From the NCBI GenBank assembly GCA_963920525.1, contig OY986438.1:193822462-193886461 (forward strand): a stretch of 64,000 bases of DNA. Direction: 5' to 3'. Position numbers and translations under genes: made by a program. Of this stretch, positions 47,120 to 59,113 are shown in pieces. The notes beneath the pieces were generated by a model, which saw only the letters and a program-made list of their open reading frames with translations, was not told where the DNA came from and ran no database searches. This DNA is from Dichetophora obliterata (Eukaryota; Arthropoda; Insecta; Diptera; Sciomyzidae). Numbering within the stretch: the first letter of the stretch is position 1; each line of letters opens with the position of its first letter.

Positions 47120-47626
47120 TTTGGGCAATAAATAATAATTATTTCTGCTTTTTACTTTTCTAAGGCAAAAATAAAAATCAGAATTTGCCCGATATTTTTT
47201 ACGCACAAAATAACCAGTAATTTTTTATTGTAATTTTTTAAGGCAAAACTAAAAAGCAAAACCTGCCCGATATTTTTTTGAGCACAAAATAGCTGGTAAA
47301 TTATGATTTTAATTTTTTAAGCCAAAAATAAAAAGCAAAATTAGAAAAAACCCTAAATAATAAATATGATAAATTAAAAAAACCCCTAATCCACTACGGT
47401 TTTTGTTCAACCGTACACTTAAATCCTTATTTTGCTTTTAAGTTTTGCCTTCAAAATAAATTTCTTAATTTGCCAGTTACTTTGTCATCAAAAATATATC
47501 GGTAAAATTTTGTTTTTTATTTTTCACTTAAAAAATAAAAATTTACTAGTTATTTTGGCCTAAAAATATATCGAGCAAATTTAACTTTTTATTTTTGCTT
47601 AAAAAATAAAAATCAGAAATAATTAC
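47120..47626. repeat. Foldback with repeats of about 100 bp in each arm
   Basis: The left arm (47120-47340) has about two copies of AAGGCAAAAATAAAAATCAG plus TTGCCCGATATTTTT and GCACAAAATAACCAGTAA. The right arm (47430-47626) has the reverse complement (TTACTAGTTATTTTGGCC, AAAATATATCGAGCAAATTT, TTTTTATTTTTGCTTAA). The arms face each other around a ~90-bp spacer. Confidence 0.75.
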
Positions 47627-47639
47627 ACTGTGCATAAAT

Positions 47640-50415
47640 CGGTCACTTTTTTTGCAAACAAGATGGGGACATATCATTTCAGCATAATTCGAGTTTTTTA
47701 ATTCTTCGACTCGTTTATGAGAAATTGATGGTTCAAGGTCAAGTACATGTTGATGAAGTTATTATTAGAAAAACGTTTTTCTCGTTAACTTTATCGACTT
47801 CTTGTGAATGAGTAAAACGTAAAGAACTACCTGGAGAATTATATCTTAAAACAGTTTAAGCCTTGAAACCCAATTATTATGGTCCAAATTAACCACGTAA
47901 ATCAAAAAATCCTTTTTTTCATATAAAAGCTTTGTTCAAACAAAAAAAAAGTAAGCTTTTTAACGGAAAAATATTCCCCTGATATAGTGGCGCTAAACAA
48001 AATAACAAATTAAACCAAATAAGCTAACCTTCTGTGTCCTTAAAACGACGAGAAAGGTATTAAAACTAAGTTTTTCATACATTTTTTTCTTTATAATCTC
48101 AGACAGATTCTTCTTCTGTTTCTTCTGCTTCTTCATGTAAATTCCAAGAAATGTCTCCTAAGAGAACATCTAATTCTTACCACTGTACAAGTTCTTGAGT
48201 CTCACCGACACCTGATGAAACGTTCACCATGCTCATCAGATTCGTCATCAGAAATGAATTACGCTGAATTTTACCTCGGTTGAGTAGTATGAAAATAAAG
48301 GAAGGTTGGTGCTTGCATGATTTTTAATTTCATTCAACAAAATTTATTTTTTATAGGAATACTAAATGGACCCGAATAAATTCCTTAATGTATAAAATCA
48401 TATACAAATTTTAACAGTGATTTAATCACAGCTTAATCACTCAAAGACTACTGAAAAGGAAAATGTAGCAATTTCCGAAATAGACTGTCTAGTCAGCTAA
48501 GCGATTGACTCTATACTGAGTTGTTGTTGTTGTTGTTGCCTTCTTAAAAACTTACTTGATCTTAAGCTCGCAATTTAATTCATGTAATAGTTTAATAGAT
48601 CAGAAAGTTAATTAAGCTAGGTTTAATTTGACTCAAGTTTCAATTTGTATTGAATAACTGACCCTTAAAGAAACCACAACTTGTTTCCTCAAAAATTCTG
48701 GCCTCTTGTGGCAAACTTTTTTCTCAAACACTTAAAAACGCCCTCGTAATAATCCTTATTTACTGTCTGCCTAGAAAATAAAGTATTTTGACAATATCTC
48801 AAGCGTGGTTCATTATTTTCAAAATTAGTAAAGTTCAGTTAAGGCAGAAATATTAATTTTTTTCTACGCTCGGATTTTTCACTTTTTACTTCGGTTGAAA
48901 ATGGTTTTCTTGTTCATTTGTAAATCGCATAAGCAAAGTCATTGACATCGCGCCAACAACAGTGCGAAAGTGAGCACTAGTCACTTTTTGTAATAATTTT
49001 AAGCATCATTATCAGCCTAAGCATCATCATCTTAATCAGTGCTTGCTGAATAATAGTACTCGTCATCATCATCTTCATCTTCATCGTCATCGTCATCGTC
49101 ATTAAAATAATCCTCAGCGTCATCAACAATGCTATCGACAGCTTGCAATCATTATAATCGTAAAAAAAAGTAATCGTCAGCCGAGTGTGCGTCTGATGTC
49201 TGCATAATATTCTATTCCACTGGGCTGAGCTTTTTCCGACTCCCGTGCTGACAACGACTCACTAACTAACTGACTAGGCACCCAAAGAATGAGTGTGTGT
49301 TTATGTGTGTGTGTGTTTGTGAGTGTGCCTTTGTATTTGTGCGTCTGCTGTGCACATGCAATACGCTTCCACTAGTCATCGCATTTCTAGTCATATGCAA
49401 ATGAATCCTATTCTAATAGTTGCCAGATTGTGATTATTTTCCAACTTGTCTACAATACATGACAAACATAACACAACATACATACACCACATTCAACTTA
49501 TAGTGTATGTGTGTGTGTTTGTGTGTGTTTATACTTCCTTTCAATCTGGTCAGTAGTTTACAATAATTCGAAAAAGGAAGATAGGATTCAATGATTGCAT
49601 CGAACTAAGGCTTTTGCTGAAATTTAAATTTATCTCCAAGCCCCAGTTTGGTAAAAGAAAACATATTTTCCCCTCTTTGTGTTGACAAATCTCATTGCAT
49701 ATTGGTTCTTTGAATTTGTAGCTTTTTGATTGTGTGCTTTCTACAGCATTAACTGTAGTAGAACTTACATAAATCAGATTTCTAACTTTTTGTCCGGACA
49801 AATTTAAGATGGGTCCCTAGTTTTTTTGCATATAAATAGACAATTTTTTCATTTTTTTTTTTTGTTTCAAATCATTTTGTTATAACACTAACATTTAGTT
49901 TAAAATCGTAAGGAAAAACATTTTTAAAAGACACCTGTTCTTCGAAATATTTTCTTCTACGGAAGTGTTTTATTTTTAAGAATTTAGAAGCTCTACTAAA
50001 CTTTTAATTCTATACTTTTCCGACAAAAATAAAATAATATTTAATATTGCTACTTTTTCTTGTTGCTACAATTTGGCCATTTTAATTTTTTTTTTTATTT
50101 TTATTTTGGAGTGATGGAAATACAATTTAGCTCCCGGAAATTGTAAAAGTACACAAAAAAAATAAACTACTTAGCATTGCCCGTTTTTTTGAACATAATT
50201 TATAAAGTTTTTATAAAATTGTATCTACCTTTATTTACTGCTTAGAAAAAATTTTACTATTCCTATAGTTTCCTAAAGCTTAGTATGCTGTAGTAACGAA
50301 AATTTTTGGGCATATACTTCTACACGCGAAATTTTGGTGTAGAGTCAAAATTTTTGTGTGGAGAAAAAGCACTTGCTGTTCTGGTTGACAGATTCATATT
50401 ATTATTGCTGCAATT
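47640..50415. other. Non-coding stretch with simple repeats
   Basis: No gene. It contains a GTT run near 48520-48540, a TCATCG/ATCATC-type simple repeat at 49061-49102, and GT-rich patches at 49290-49325 and 49503-49530. Confidence 0.5.
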
Positions 50416-50418
50416 TTA

Positions 50419-51041
50419 TCTATATATATAAAATGGAATGTGTGTTTGTTTATTTGTTTGTTTGTACCTTATAGGAGACCAAACCTCTGGACCGATCTCC
50501 CTAAAATTTTCACAACATTTAACTGGGACTCTGGCATGATTTATAGGGTACTTTTTTCGACCACACCCACTTTTACGCCCACTTTTTTAAAATTATGTAA
50601 TTGCTCCCATATAGTTTTTAACAGAATTACTTCAAATTGTATACACATTATACTCCAGGCGAGGTAGAAATAAACATTTCTTACGCCACGCCCCCTTTCA
50701 CGCCCTTTTTCACGTCAAATTTAAGTTTTAAACTTTTTGTTCTCTGTACAAATTTGTTCCTTCCAACGGACTATTTTTTATTTGGTAGTATATTGCTCTT
50801 AATACTTTTAACGTCGCCATATTACTATGAACCACACCCACTTCACCGCCCCCTTTTTTAATTCAGATACTTACTTATACCACTAACAATGTTTGCTATA
50901 CAAAATACTTTTTTTGTAATATGTATTTACCTAAAGTTTTATATACTTTTTATCTACAGGTAAGGTAGCCATATATTTTTTTATTACTAAATCCCCCTTT
51001 TTCGCCCCATTTTAGTTTAATTATAATTAATCTGCTTTCAA
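50419..51041 (+). mobile_element. Helitron-like 5' fragment
   Basis: It begins A|TCTATATATATAAAATGGAA followed by TTTGTTTATTTGTTTGTTTG and a GGACCGATCTCCCTAAAATT-type block, as in the next element. No 3' end precedes the start of the next copy, so it is truncated. Confidence 0.6.
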
Positions 51042-52141
51042 TCTATATATATAAAAATTAATGTCTGTCTGTTTTTTTGTTTGTTTGTGCTTTATAGGAG
51101 GCTAAACCCTAGGACCGATCTTACTGAAACTTTCACAGCATTTTACTATGACTCTGGAAAGAATAATAGGCTATATGAAGTTTTTATTGGACAAAGGGGC
51201 GTGGCACTGCCCATATAACCCAAAAATTTAAATCGCCATATTTGGGGCATTTTTTGACCTACGTTGATGCTATTTGGTACATATGGTATTGGCATAATTA
51301 GGAATACGTACCAGGAGAAAAGTGGGTGGGACCACGCCCCTTTTTAGGAAAATTAAAAATTGCAATATAGTCTTAACTACTGGACCGATCATCATTAAAT
51401 TTTCACAATAGGATATTCTTACGAAATAATAAATTCTTGACTATATAAAGTTGTGAGTGGACGAAGGGGCGTGGCCTCGCCTATATAACCCAAAATTTAA
51501 AATCGTCATATCTTGGGCATTTTTTGACCAACGGCGGCAGTATTTGCTATATATGGTATTGGCATGAATAGAAATACGTACCAAAAGAAAAGTGGGCGGA
51601 GCACGCCCCTTTGTTTGCGATATATTGGAGGCTGGACCTGATAACCGATCTTAAATTTTCACAGCGTTCAGCTTTGACTCAGGAATACTTATTACATGAT
51701 AATATTTTTCGACCATGCACACTTCTGCACCTACTTTTTTACTACGTTTATTAACGGCTTTACAACAAATTTAAAATACATATTAATTAAAATAGTGGGG
51801 TAGCCCCATTCTCTTTCTTCCACCACTGTCTTCAAAACAGCTGATTTTATAATACGTGTAAATTAAAATAGAGAGTGGGGTAACCCCATTCTCATTCTCC
51901 CACAACTGACTGCGAAACAGCTGATTGTGTAATTGCTGCTTTTTGATTGGTCCAAAAATAAAAAGGGGGAGAATGAAGCAAACTACATGCGATTCAGTGC
52001 TGAATTTTAATTGGTTTACAACAAAAAAAGAGGCGAAGCATTGCAATAATTAAATTAAATAAATAAATTTTTGTAAATATATTAATACTTTTAATTTTAT
52101 TTTATACGAGGGGGGTAGCGAAGCACACCGGGTTCAGCTAG
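51042..52141 (+). mobile_element. Helitron-like non-autonomous element with both ends
   Basis: The start is A|TCTATATATATAAAAATTAA and the end GCACACCGGGTTCAGCTAG|T, which fits a 5' TC, a 3' CTAG and insertion between A and T. A short TAGC...GCTA stem lies just before the end. The interior has two copies of GGGGCGTGGC(A/C)(C/T) with ACCAAAAGAAAAGTGGGCGG-like sequence. No Rep/helicase frame. Confidence 0.7.
51787..51934. repeat. Tandem duplication of about 78 bp inside the Helitron-like element
   Basis: AATTAAAATAG...GTGGGGTAGCCCCATTCTC...CCAC(C/A)ACTG...AAACAGCTGATT occurs twice. Each copy carries the small palindrome GGGGTANCCCC. Confidence 0.75.
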
Positions 52142-52149
52142 TATCCTAT

Positions 52150-52765
52150 AAAAGGCAAGACTACACATTAATAAACTATATAAATGCAACAATAAAATTA
52201 TTTTATTGATTAGTTTTTATTGTTTAATGGCAAATTTCCGCGCCAATTAAATGTACGGGCATATAATCGACAGCGAAATTTTGATATTTCAACTCTCCAC
52301 TCACGAATGGAAATTTGGACACATAGCAATTACTTTCGCTTCTACAGCATACCAGCTGGGGAAAAGAAATTTCGCTATCTGTTCGTTGTCAAAAATCTCA
52401 ATGTATTTCTTATGGAAATTTTTTTCGTTCCTACAGCATACTAAGCTTAAAGCAATAGCTTTTAGTAGGGGAGAGTGGGGAGTTTTGAAGCACGCTTTGT
52501 TTGGGAGCCAAAACTACAACAAAAACAATTTTTTCACATTTTTTTGAATCGAATCTCTAGAGCATCTTAGAATACACTTTCTGGTTCAAGGATTTGCATA
52601 AAATCCATAATTATCTACAGTTTTTGCCAGTTGGCCCAAAAAACTGGTATTTGGAGTTTTCAAAATTCGTAGAGATTTGTGCAGCACGACTAAAAATCTT
52701 AGAAATCCAATTTTTTAGGTAAAAATTCTTTATTGTGATCGGATAAAAAGATAAATTACTAAAAC
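52150..52765. other. Non-coding stretch
   Basis: No gene. Short repeated words (TTCGCTTCTACAGCATACCA and TTCGTTCCTACAGCATACTA) occur at about 52337 and 52423. A GGGGAGAGTGGGGAGTTTTG word at 52472 may be the end of a larger element. Confidence 0.45.
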
Positions 52766-52770
52766 TATTA

Positions 52771-53873
52771 TTAGTGTCCGACCGAAACCGGAATTTTGAC
52801 CGAAACTGAATATTTGGTCATTTTATAATATTAGACCGAAACCGAAACCTTAAACTGATTATTAAACCTTAATCTGACGTGATATGAAAATTTAAGTTTC
52901 CACAAATAATGCTTTTTTACTATAAGGAAACAAAAGTAATTTCATACATATAAGAAAAAACTTTAATATAAAAAATATTATTTAAATATTGTAGTTTGTA
53001 ATAATTAATTGAAGTTTACTTTAATATTAAATGAAATCATTTTTTTTTATTTGTTATTACAAAAGTATTCACACTCATAATAGTATGCACGTAATTCTAG
53101 TAATTCTACAATGAACATTTTTATAGAACCACAAAAAAAAGGATTTTTTTGTGTTATTTTTTAAAGGTTTAGTGTTATAAAAAAGTAAAAAATTTCGTTT
53201 TCTTTTCCTTTATTCCACATCAGAGATCTGCAATGAATACTTAAAAATAACTAGTACTCGAGTACTCTTCGTTAACAACTTAGTGAAATCAGAGAATTGA
53301 AATGAATCACACTTTTGCATCACGAGCCACTTACTCAAGAATGAGTATGAATAAGCATAAGTAGTTGCCAAAGTAGTATTCATATGTAATTGATTCAAAA
53401 CACAGTGAATCAAAGAAGTATAGAATGAATTAAATATTAAGGGTTACCACCTAATAATATGTCTTTTGAAGAATTTTAAACATCATTTAATAGTTTCGAA
53501 TCTGAAGTCAGAATTTTAAAATTCAATATTACTCATTTTTGAGTAAGTGGCTCATGATTCAAAAATGTGATTCACTTTTTTTCGAATCAATAATATATGA
53601 GTACTACTTTGGAAACTTCTTATACTTATTCATACTCATTATTTATCATTGATTCAAAAATGTGATTCGTTGCAGATCTCTGTTCCACATACACAGAATT
53701 TGTTCGAAAGTTTAATTATCAATTTTTGGCTTCAGTACCTAGAAAAAATAATATTAATTGCAATAGAGATGATAAAATCGATAGCCATGTTGGGGCCAAA
53801 TAGCCGAAACTGACAAAAAGGGCCGAAACTGCCAGTTACCGAAACTGAAATTGATTATTCAGTCGGACACTAA
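52771..53873. mobile_element. TIR element with TTAGTGTCCGAC ends
   Basis: The ends are inverted (TTAGTGTCCGACCGAA on the left, the reverse complement of GTCGGACACTAA on the right), and both subterminal regions are rich in CCGAAAC words. A hAT-like MITE (53221-53682) is inserted inside. No transposase is encoded. The superfamily is uncertain. Confidence 0.7.
53221..53682. mobile_element. hAT-type MITE with 8-bp target duplication
   Basis: The terminal inverted repeats begin CAGAGATCTGCAA on both sides. They are flanked by identical TTCCACAT copies (53213-53220 and 53683-53690). An 8-bp duplication and CA...TG ends indicate hAT-mediated insertion. The interior is largely palindromic (ACTCATTTTTGAGTAAGTGG with its inverse). 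Confidence 0.9.
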
Positions 53874-53874
53874 G

Positions 53875-54794
53875 GGCCAATTTTTCAGTGTGAGCTTAAA
53901 CTATAGTCAAATTAAACTGAGGTTAACTCACAAAAATTGGACGTTTAAATTCGGTTTAGGCAAAAAAGAAACACATTTTATGCTAACACGGTGCGCTTTT
54001 TTGTGGTTTTTTTTTCTCTGTAATTGACAATTTCAACGTTTTTCACTTGGTTTTGGTATGAGGAATCTCGTGATGATATTTGTTTTACCACTTAACCGAA
54101 CATTTTAGAACAAATTTTTTTTTCAAAAATTACTCAAGATATGCAATCATTTTCATGTTGCTAACTCTTGAACCATTGGGACTTTTATTTTAGTTTATTC
54201 AGCATAGTTCTTCCTATTATTCTGGCCAACAACTTTGCTGAGCAAATAAATATGAAAAAAATTACTTCCAGTGAGTCTTATAGAGTGAGTCTTACAAAAA
54301 GTCTTGCTTAAAGTCAAACGAAAAAAATTCGAATAACATTGCGTATGAGTAACATTATTTTCTTTAAAGCGTTTAAAGTGGGAAGGATGTATGTGGCTTA
54401 TTAAAGGTTTAAAGACAATTTCAAACGATTTTTTCATATATATTTGTTCAGCAAAGCTGTTGGCCAACTTTTCTGAAGAAACCAAAATGAAAATGCTAAT
54501 GGTTCAAGATTTATCAACATGCAAATGTGTACATATCTGAAGAATATCCAGACTGGAGTTATTAAAAAAATTTGCTCTAAAGTATTCGGTAAACGACATT
54601 ACTCATATTAAAATTAAGTGAAAAACGTTGAAATTATTAAATCCAGGTTTTCTTGTCGCAGAGTGTAATTTAAGTCAATTTAACTAAAAAAAAACACTCA
54701 AATTTCTTGCTGAACGGAGTTTAAACGTCCGATTTTGATGAGTTAACCTCAGTTTAATTTGACTAGAGTTTAAGCTCGCACTGAAAAATTGGCC
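53875..54794. mobile_element. Foldback MITE with GGCCAATTTTTCAGTG ends
   Basis: The arms GGCCAATTTTTCAGTG...TTAAACT...TTAACTC are repeated in inverted orientation at the right end over about 75 bp. The interior includes CCTATTATTCTGGCCAACAA, also found near 33440-33730, and an inverted internal copy. No coding sequence. It abuts the element ending at 53873. Confidence 0.8.
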
Positions 54795-54829
54795 GTAATT
54801 ATTATGTATTAGAGTAAAGAATATGGAAA

Positions 54830-55360
54830 AAAATTCAAACTTGAAGTTTTCTCATAGTTTTTGTAGTTTTGTCATAGTTTTTGCATAGCTTCAATGTTTT
54901 CGAACTGTAATCTTATAGTTTGCAAAGTTTTATAATAGATTTCATAATTTTCTTATATTTTTAATATTTGTCAACTTCTCAAGTTAAAAACTATATTTAC
55001 CGTAAGGAAAAACATAGAGAAACAACAAAATTTATTGAAAAAATCTTTGGAATTGCACTAAACAATCAAATTTTTTAGAGATAATGCCGTAATACGCTTG
55101 TTATATACGATTTTAGGTTGATATCTGTCATTTTTGGCGACCTTCACATCTCCCCACTTGATCTGCCCCATTCGGTACTATTTGAAAATTCTGACCGCGT
55201 CGGTAACACATCGAATGTTCTTACATAAATCCTTTTGAATATCGAAAGCCGAATTATTGCTGACTATTTTGTGTGTACTCACCTTTTCGATTCGTTTGAA
55301 AATTTTTATGAAAGTACCACAAACACAAATGCTCAAAAAATTTTCGAACAAAATGTTGAA
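54830..55360. other. Non-coding stretch
   Basis: AT-rich with repeated CATAGTTTTTG words near 54850-54890. No gene. Confidence 0.4.
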
Positions 55361-55364
55361 CATT

Positions 55365-57335
55365 AGAAAGGACATATGAAATTAACATGAAATCTAGTTT
55401 TGAAAATTCTTCCAAGAATGCAGTCTTGTAGGCAGTAGCTTAACGAACATTTTGGTGCATAAATCGTCCTTTTATGATGTATGGTTAGGGTGTTATGGCT
55501 AAAAAACAAAAAAAAAAAAAAAAAACTAGAAAAATCACCAAAAATGAAAAAAACAAAAAAAAAACTAAGATTTTTGAAAAAATATTTTTTTTTCTATAAA
55601 CGCAGTCTTGTGTTCATATGTATTAGAAACATTTTGGTGCATATATCGTTCTTGTAGGATGTATGGTTTGAGAGTTATGACGAAAAAACAAATCTAATCT
55701 AATTTTTAAAATTCTTCCAAAGATGCAGTCTTAAAGGCAGTAGCTTAACGAACATTTTGGTGCATAAATCGTCCTTTTATGATGTATGGTTAGGGAGTTA
55801 TGGCTAAGAAAAACTAGAAAGTCACCAAAAATGACGTAGAAAACTAAGATTCTTTAAAATAATCCCTCGTATTCATAACCCTGTTTTAGCGATAGTTATA
55901 CAGTGAACAACTTTTTGTTATGCATAAACGTATATTAGCATCAACGTTGTAAGAGTATTTTAACGATCGTCAAAATCATCCTGGACGTCGTTCCTACTCG
56001 AACAGCTAATTGCAGAGAGAACTTGCAACTCCGGTGGTCCCTTTCCACCCGTTTTGCCTCCATCGACATCTTCTGCGCAGATAATCGCAGATAAGCGCAG
56101 ATAATCAAAATATTGAACATGTCCCCATTGTTTTTATAAGCTTTTATTTAAATTGTTATATTTTTGTTTGCTTTTCACTTCACTTTTTTGCTCTTTTAAT
56201 ACCTAACATACTTTTCAAAATCAGCTATCAGGCGACAAAAAGTCTGTTTTTCGTCAAGTTCTTTCGTTAAGCTGTCAGCTAATGAAGTGTTGCTTACTGT
56301 TTTTAAACAATTTCCATATTGCTTTAAATGCTCTTAAAATACGTTTATGCATAAACAGCATTTTAAGGGATAGTTTGTGTTCTAACTAAAACAGTTTTTA
56401 TCGAGTGCATAACAAATTTAATGAATACGGCCGAATATTTTTAATATATAAAATATTTTTTTCTATAAATGCAATCTGGTGTTTATATGTATTAGAAACA
56501 TTTTGGTTCATAAATCGTTCTGTTGGGATGTATGGCTTCTAATTTTGAAAATTCTTCCAAGGGTGCAGTCTTGTAGGCAGTAGCTTAACGAACATTTTGG
56601 TGCATAAATCGTCCTCTTATTATGTATGGTTAGGGAGTTATGGCTAAGAAACAAAAAAAAAAACTAGAAAATCACCAAAAATGATTTAGAAAACTAAGAT
56701 TCTTGAAAAAAATATTTTTTCTGAAAATGCAGTCTTGTGTATATATGTATTAGAAACAATTTGGTGTATAAATCGTCTTTGTAGGATGTACAGTTTGGGA
56801 GTTATGACGGAAAAAGCACTTGTTTTTGGCCAGCTACCACTCCAAAAAGTGTTCTACAACTCCTAAACTACAAGAGATAGAGCAAAATGCATTTCGACAA
56901 AGAAGTATCCTGCCTTAAGGACGAACCATGGTGATCATTTTAATGCATGAATTGTCCTTGTCTGATATGTAGTTTGGATTTTAGGGCGAATTTATGGAGA
57001 AAAAATAAAAAAAATAAAAATTCACAAAAAAGGGCATATGAAATTAACATGAAATCTAATTTTGAAAATTCTTCCAAGGCTGCAGTCTTGTAGGCAGTAG
57101 ACTTAACGAACATTTTGGTGCATAAATCGTGCTTTTATGATGTATGGTTAGGGAGTTATGTCTAAAAAACAAAAAAGAAACTAAAAATCACCAAAAATGA
57201 TTTAGAAAACTAAGATTCTTGAAAAAAATATTTTTTTCTGAAAATGCAGTCTTGTGTATATATGTACCAAAAACATTTTGGTGCATAAATCGTTCTTGTA
57301 TTATGTATGGTTTGGGATTTATGACGACAAACCAC
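55365..57335. repeat. Dimeric A/B tandem array
   Basis: Two related modules alternate. Module A has CAGTCTTGTAGGCAGTAGCT and CGAACATTTTGGTGCATAAA (55450, 55752, 56591, 57110). Module B has GCAGTCTTGTGT and GAAACATTTTGGTGCATA (55629, 56498, 56755, 57268), plus a diverged copy at 56946. Each is followed by GTATGGTTNGGGAGTTATG. One copy is interrupted by a MITE (55864-56437). Confidence 0.85.
55864..56437. mobile_element. MITE with CGTATTCAT-type ends inside the A/B array
   Basis: The ends CTCGTATTCATAA and its inverse, read as GCCGTATTCATTAA, with shared subterminal TATGCATAAACGTAT on both sides, indicate an imperfect inverted-repeat element of about 570 bp. The array text continues after it. 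Confidence 0.6.
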
Positions 57336-57339
57336 ATGT

Positions 57340-58850
57340 ATGTCAAGAGACATACGAAAAAAGTGTGCTATCGGGACGAGTGCTAGTAAAAAACTTAGAT
57401 ATTAGGTGAAAAAATGTTGACAGTAGGTAAGAGCGATCAAAACCACCGCTAAACGACATCCATGTCCGTGTTTCGCAACTCCCCATGCTACAAAACTTCT
57501 TACTTTTAATTCAAAATAAATTTGTATTTATGCGCTTAAAAAATACAAATACAAATATTGTAGCATACGTGCATAGTTTTGCTTGGGATTTTTCTGGTAT
57601 CTTTTCTGGAATGATGCGCTCATCAGAGCCTTGAATGGCATCTCCATGGAAGTATGTACATGAATTTTGAAAAATAATCTTTAAACAATTTCTAACATAA
57701 ACGTTTCTCAATAGACTATGAACGAATTACCATTTTGGATAATATTACAGGAAATTATGGACAAAAATATATCACCTTTTTAAGAAAAAAATAAATACTA
57801 GAACTATACCCAGAAACTACTGTGCTAAAATTGATAGAACTATAACCAGAGGTTATAAATTAAAGAAATGATCTATTGTGAAAAATTTATTTTTTGCTAC
57901 CAATAAACAATTTTAATCTGAGACTCCACTTCATGGAAAATCTTGACTATGGTCCTGGTGCTGTGACTTTGAAATAATTTGTTAGGCAGTAATGTTTTTG
58001 AGATTGAGGTGCCCTTAATTATGCAGCAAAACACGTATTCATCTGTCTTGTTTTATTACAAAATCTAATTAACTTCTGCAAATTTTTCTGGCATAAATCT
58101 TATGTAAACGCTTTAGTTACTAGGTCAACAGAGATTTCAACATGGCGAACAGCTATAATTCGATAAAGAATAGGAAATGTTCTTGGCGCGCCTAAAATGA
58201 TGCTATGAAAAACTTATGGAAACTTTTTTTAAGCTAAATAAATAGAACTTGAGGCTAACTTTTGGCAAACTTTGCTAGATGTTATTTTCGTTTTAGCATA
58301 GTTATTATTATTGACTTAAGATTTTCTTTTTCTCGATTCAATGCACACCCTCTTTCTCTTTTTCTCTCTTTCTCTTTTTCTCTGTCTCTCTTGCACTCTT
58401 TTCTTTTGCTTGAACTTTTGAATGTTCTCGAGAATGTTTCTGGAATTGACTCGCTTGATTCGCTAATGAGTTTCATTCATCATTAATTAACGTTATGATC
58501 AATCAATGTCGGGCAAAACAACAACAACAAGAAAAAAAACAAGAACTTTGAGTGAACAGCAAAAGCATTATAATTTTATTGTTATTTTTAGAGCGCCTAA
58601 AAGTTCGTTCAAGTTTTTGTCTTAATTATTATTTATTCAACAATAAATTTTTTCCTCATTAAGCTTAACATCACTGCCCAAGCGTAAAAAACATGAGAAA
58701 GAGACAGACAACAAAAACGATTGTTTAAAACATTTTGCTTTGCACACCTTGTTTACAGTTTTTTATAGCTTTTTTAAATAATGCTTTCAAATCCTATTTA
58801 CTAGCAAAAGTAATTAAACTGAAAAAGCCTTAAGTTCTAGGAAACGCTTT
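57340..58850. other. Non-coding stretch with a CT-rich patch
   Basis: No gene. A pyrimidine-rich run lies at about 58348-58400. Confidence 0.5.
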
Positions 58851-58854
58851 CAAA

Positions 58855-58856
<2 letters not shown>

Positions 58857-58892
<36 letters not shown>

Positions 58893-58912
58893 AAGAAAGA
58901 GAGAGAGAGAAA
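58857..58912. repeat. TG/GA microsatellite
   Basis: About 16 TG dinucleotides are followed by a short GA-rich run. Confidence 0.95.
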
Positions 58913-59113
58913 GATAGACAGATAAATTAAGAGCTATAAAAGTATAAATCATCATAACTTTTTACTGTTTTGTATACAGTAGAAAATTTTAATTATTTTT
59001 CATAATGAAGAACAGGTTTTTTTAATTGCATTCGAAATTTAGACTATAAGAGAATTTTTGTGTAAGTTTCAAAATTTGTGTTTGTTGTTGAACACATTTG
59101 ATGTATAAATATA

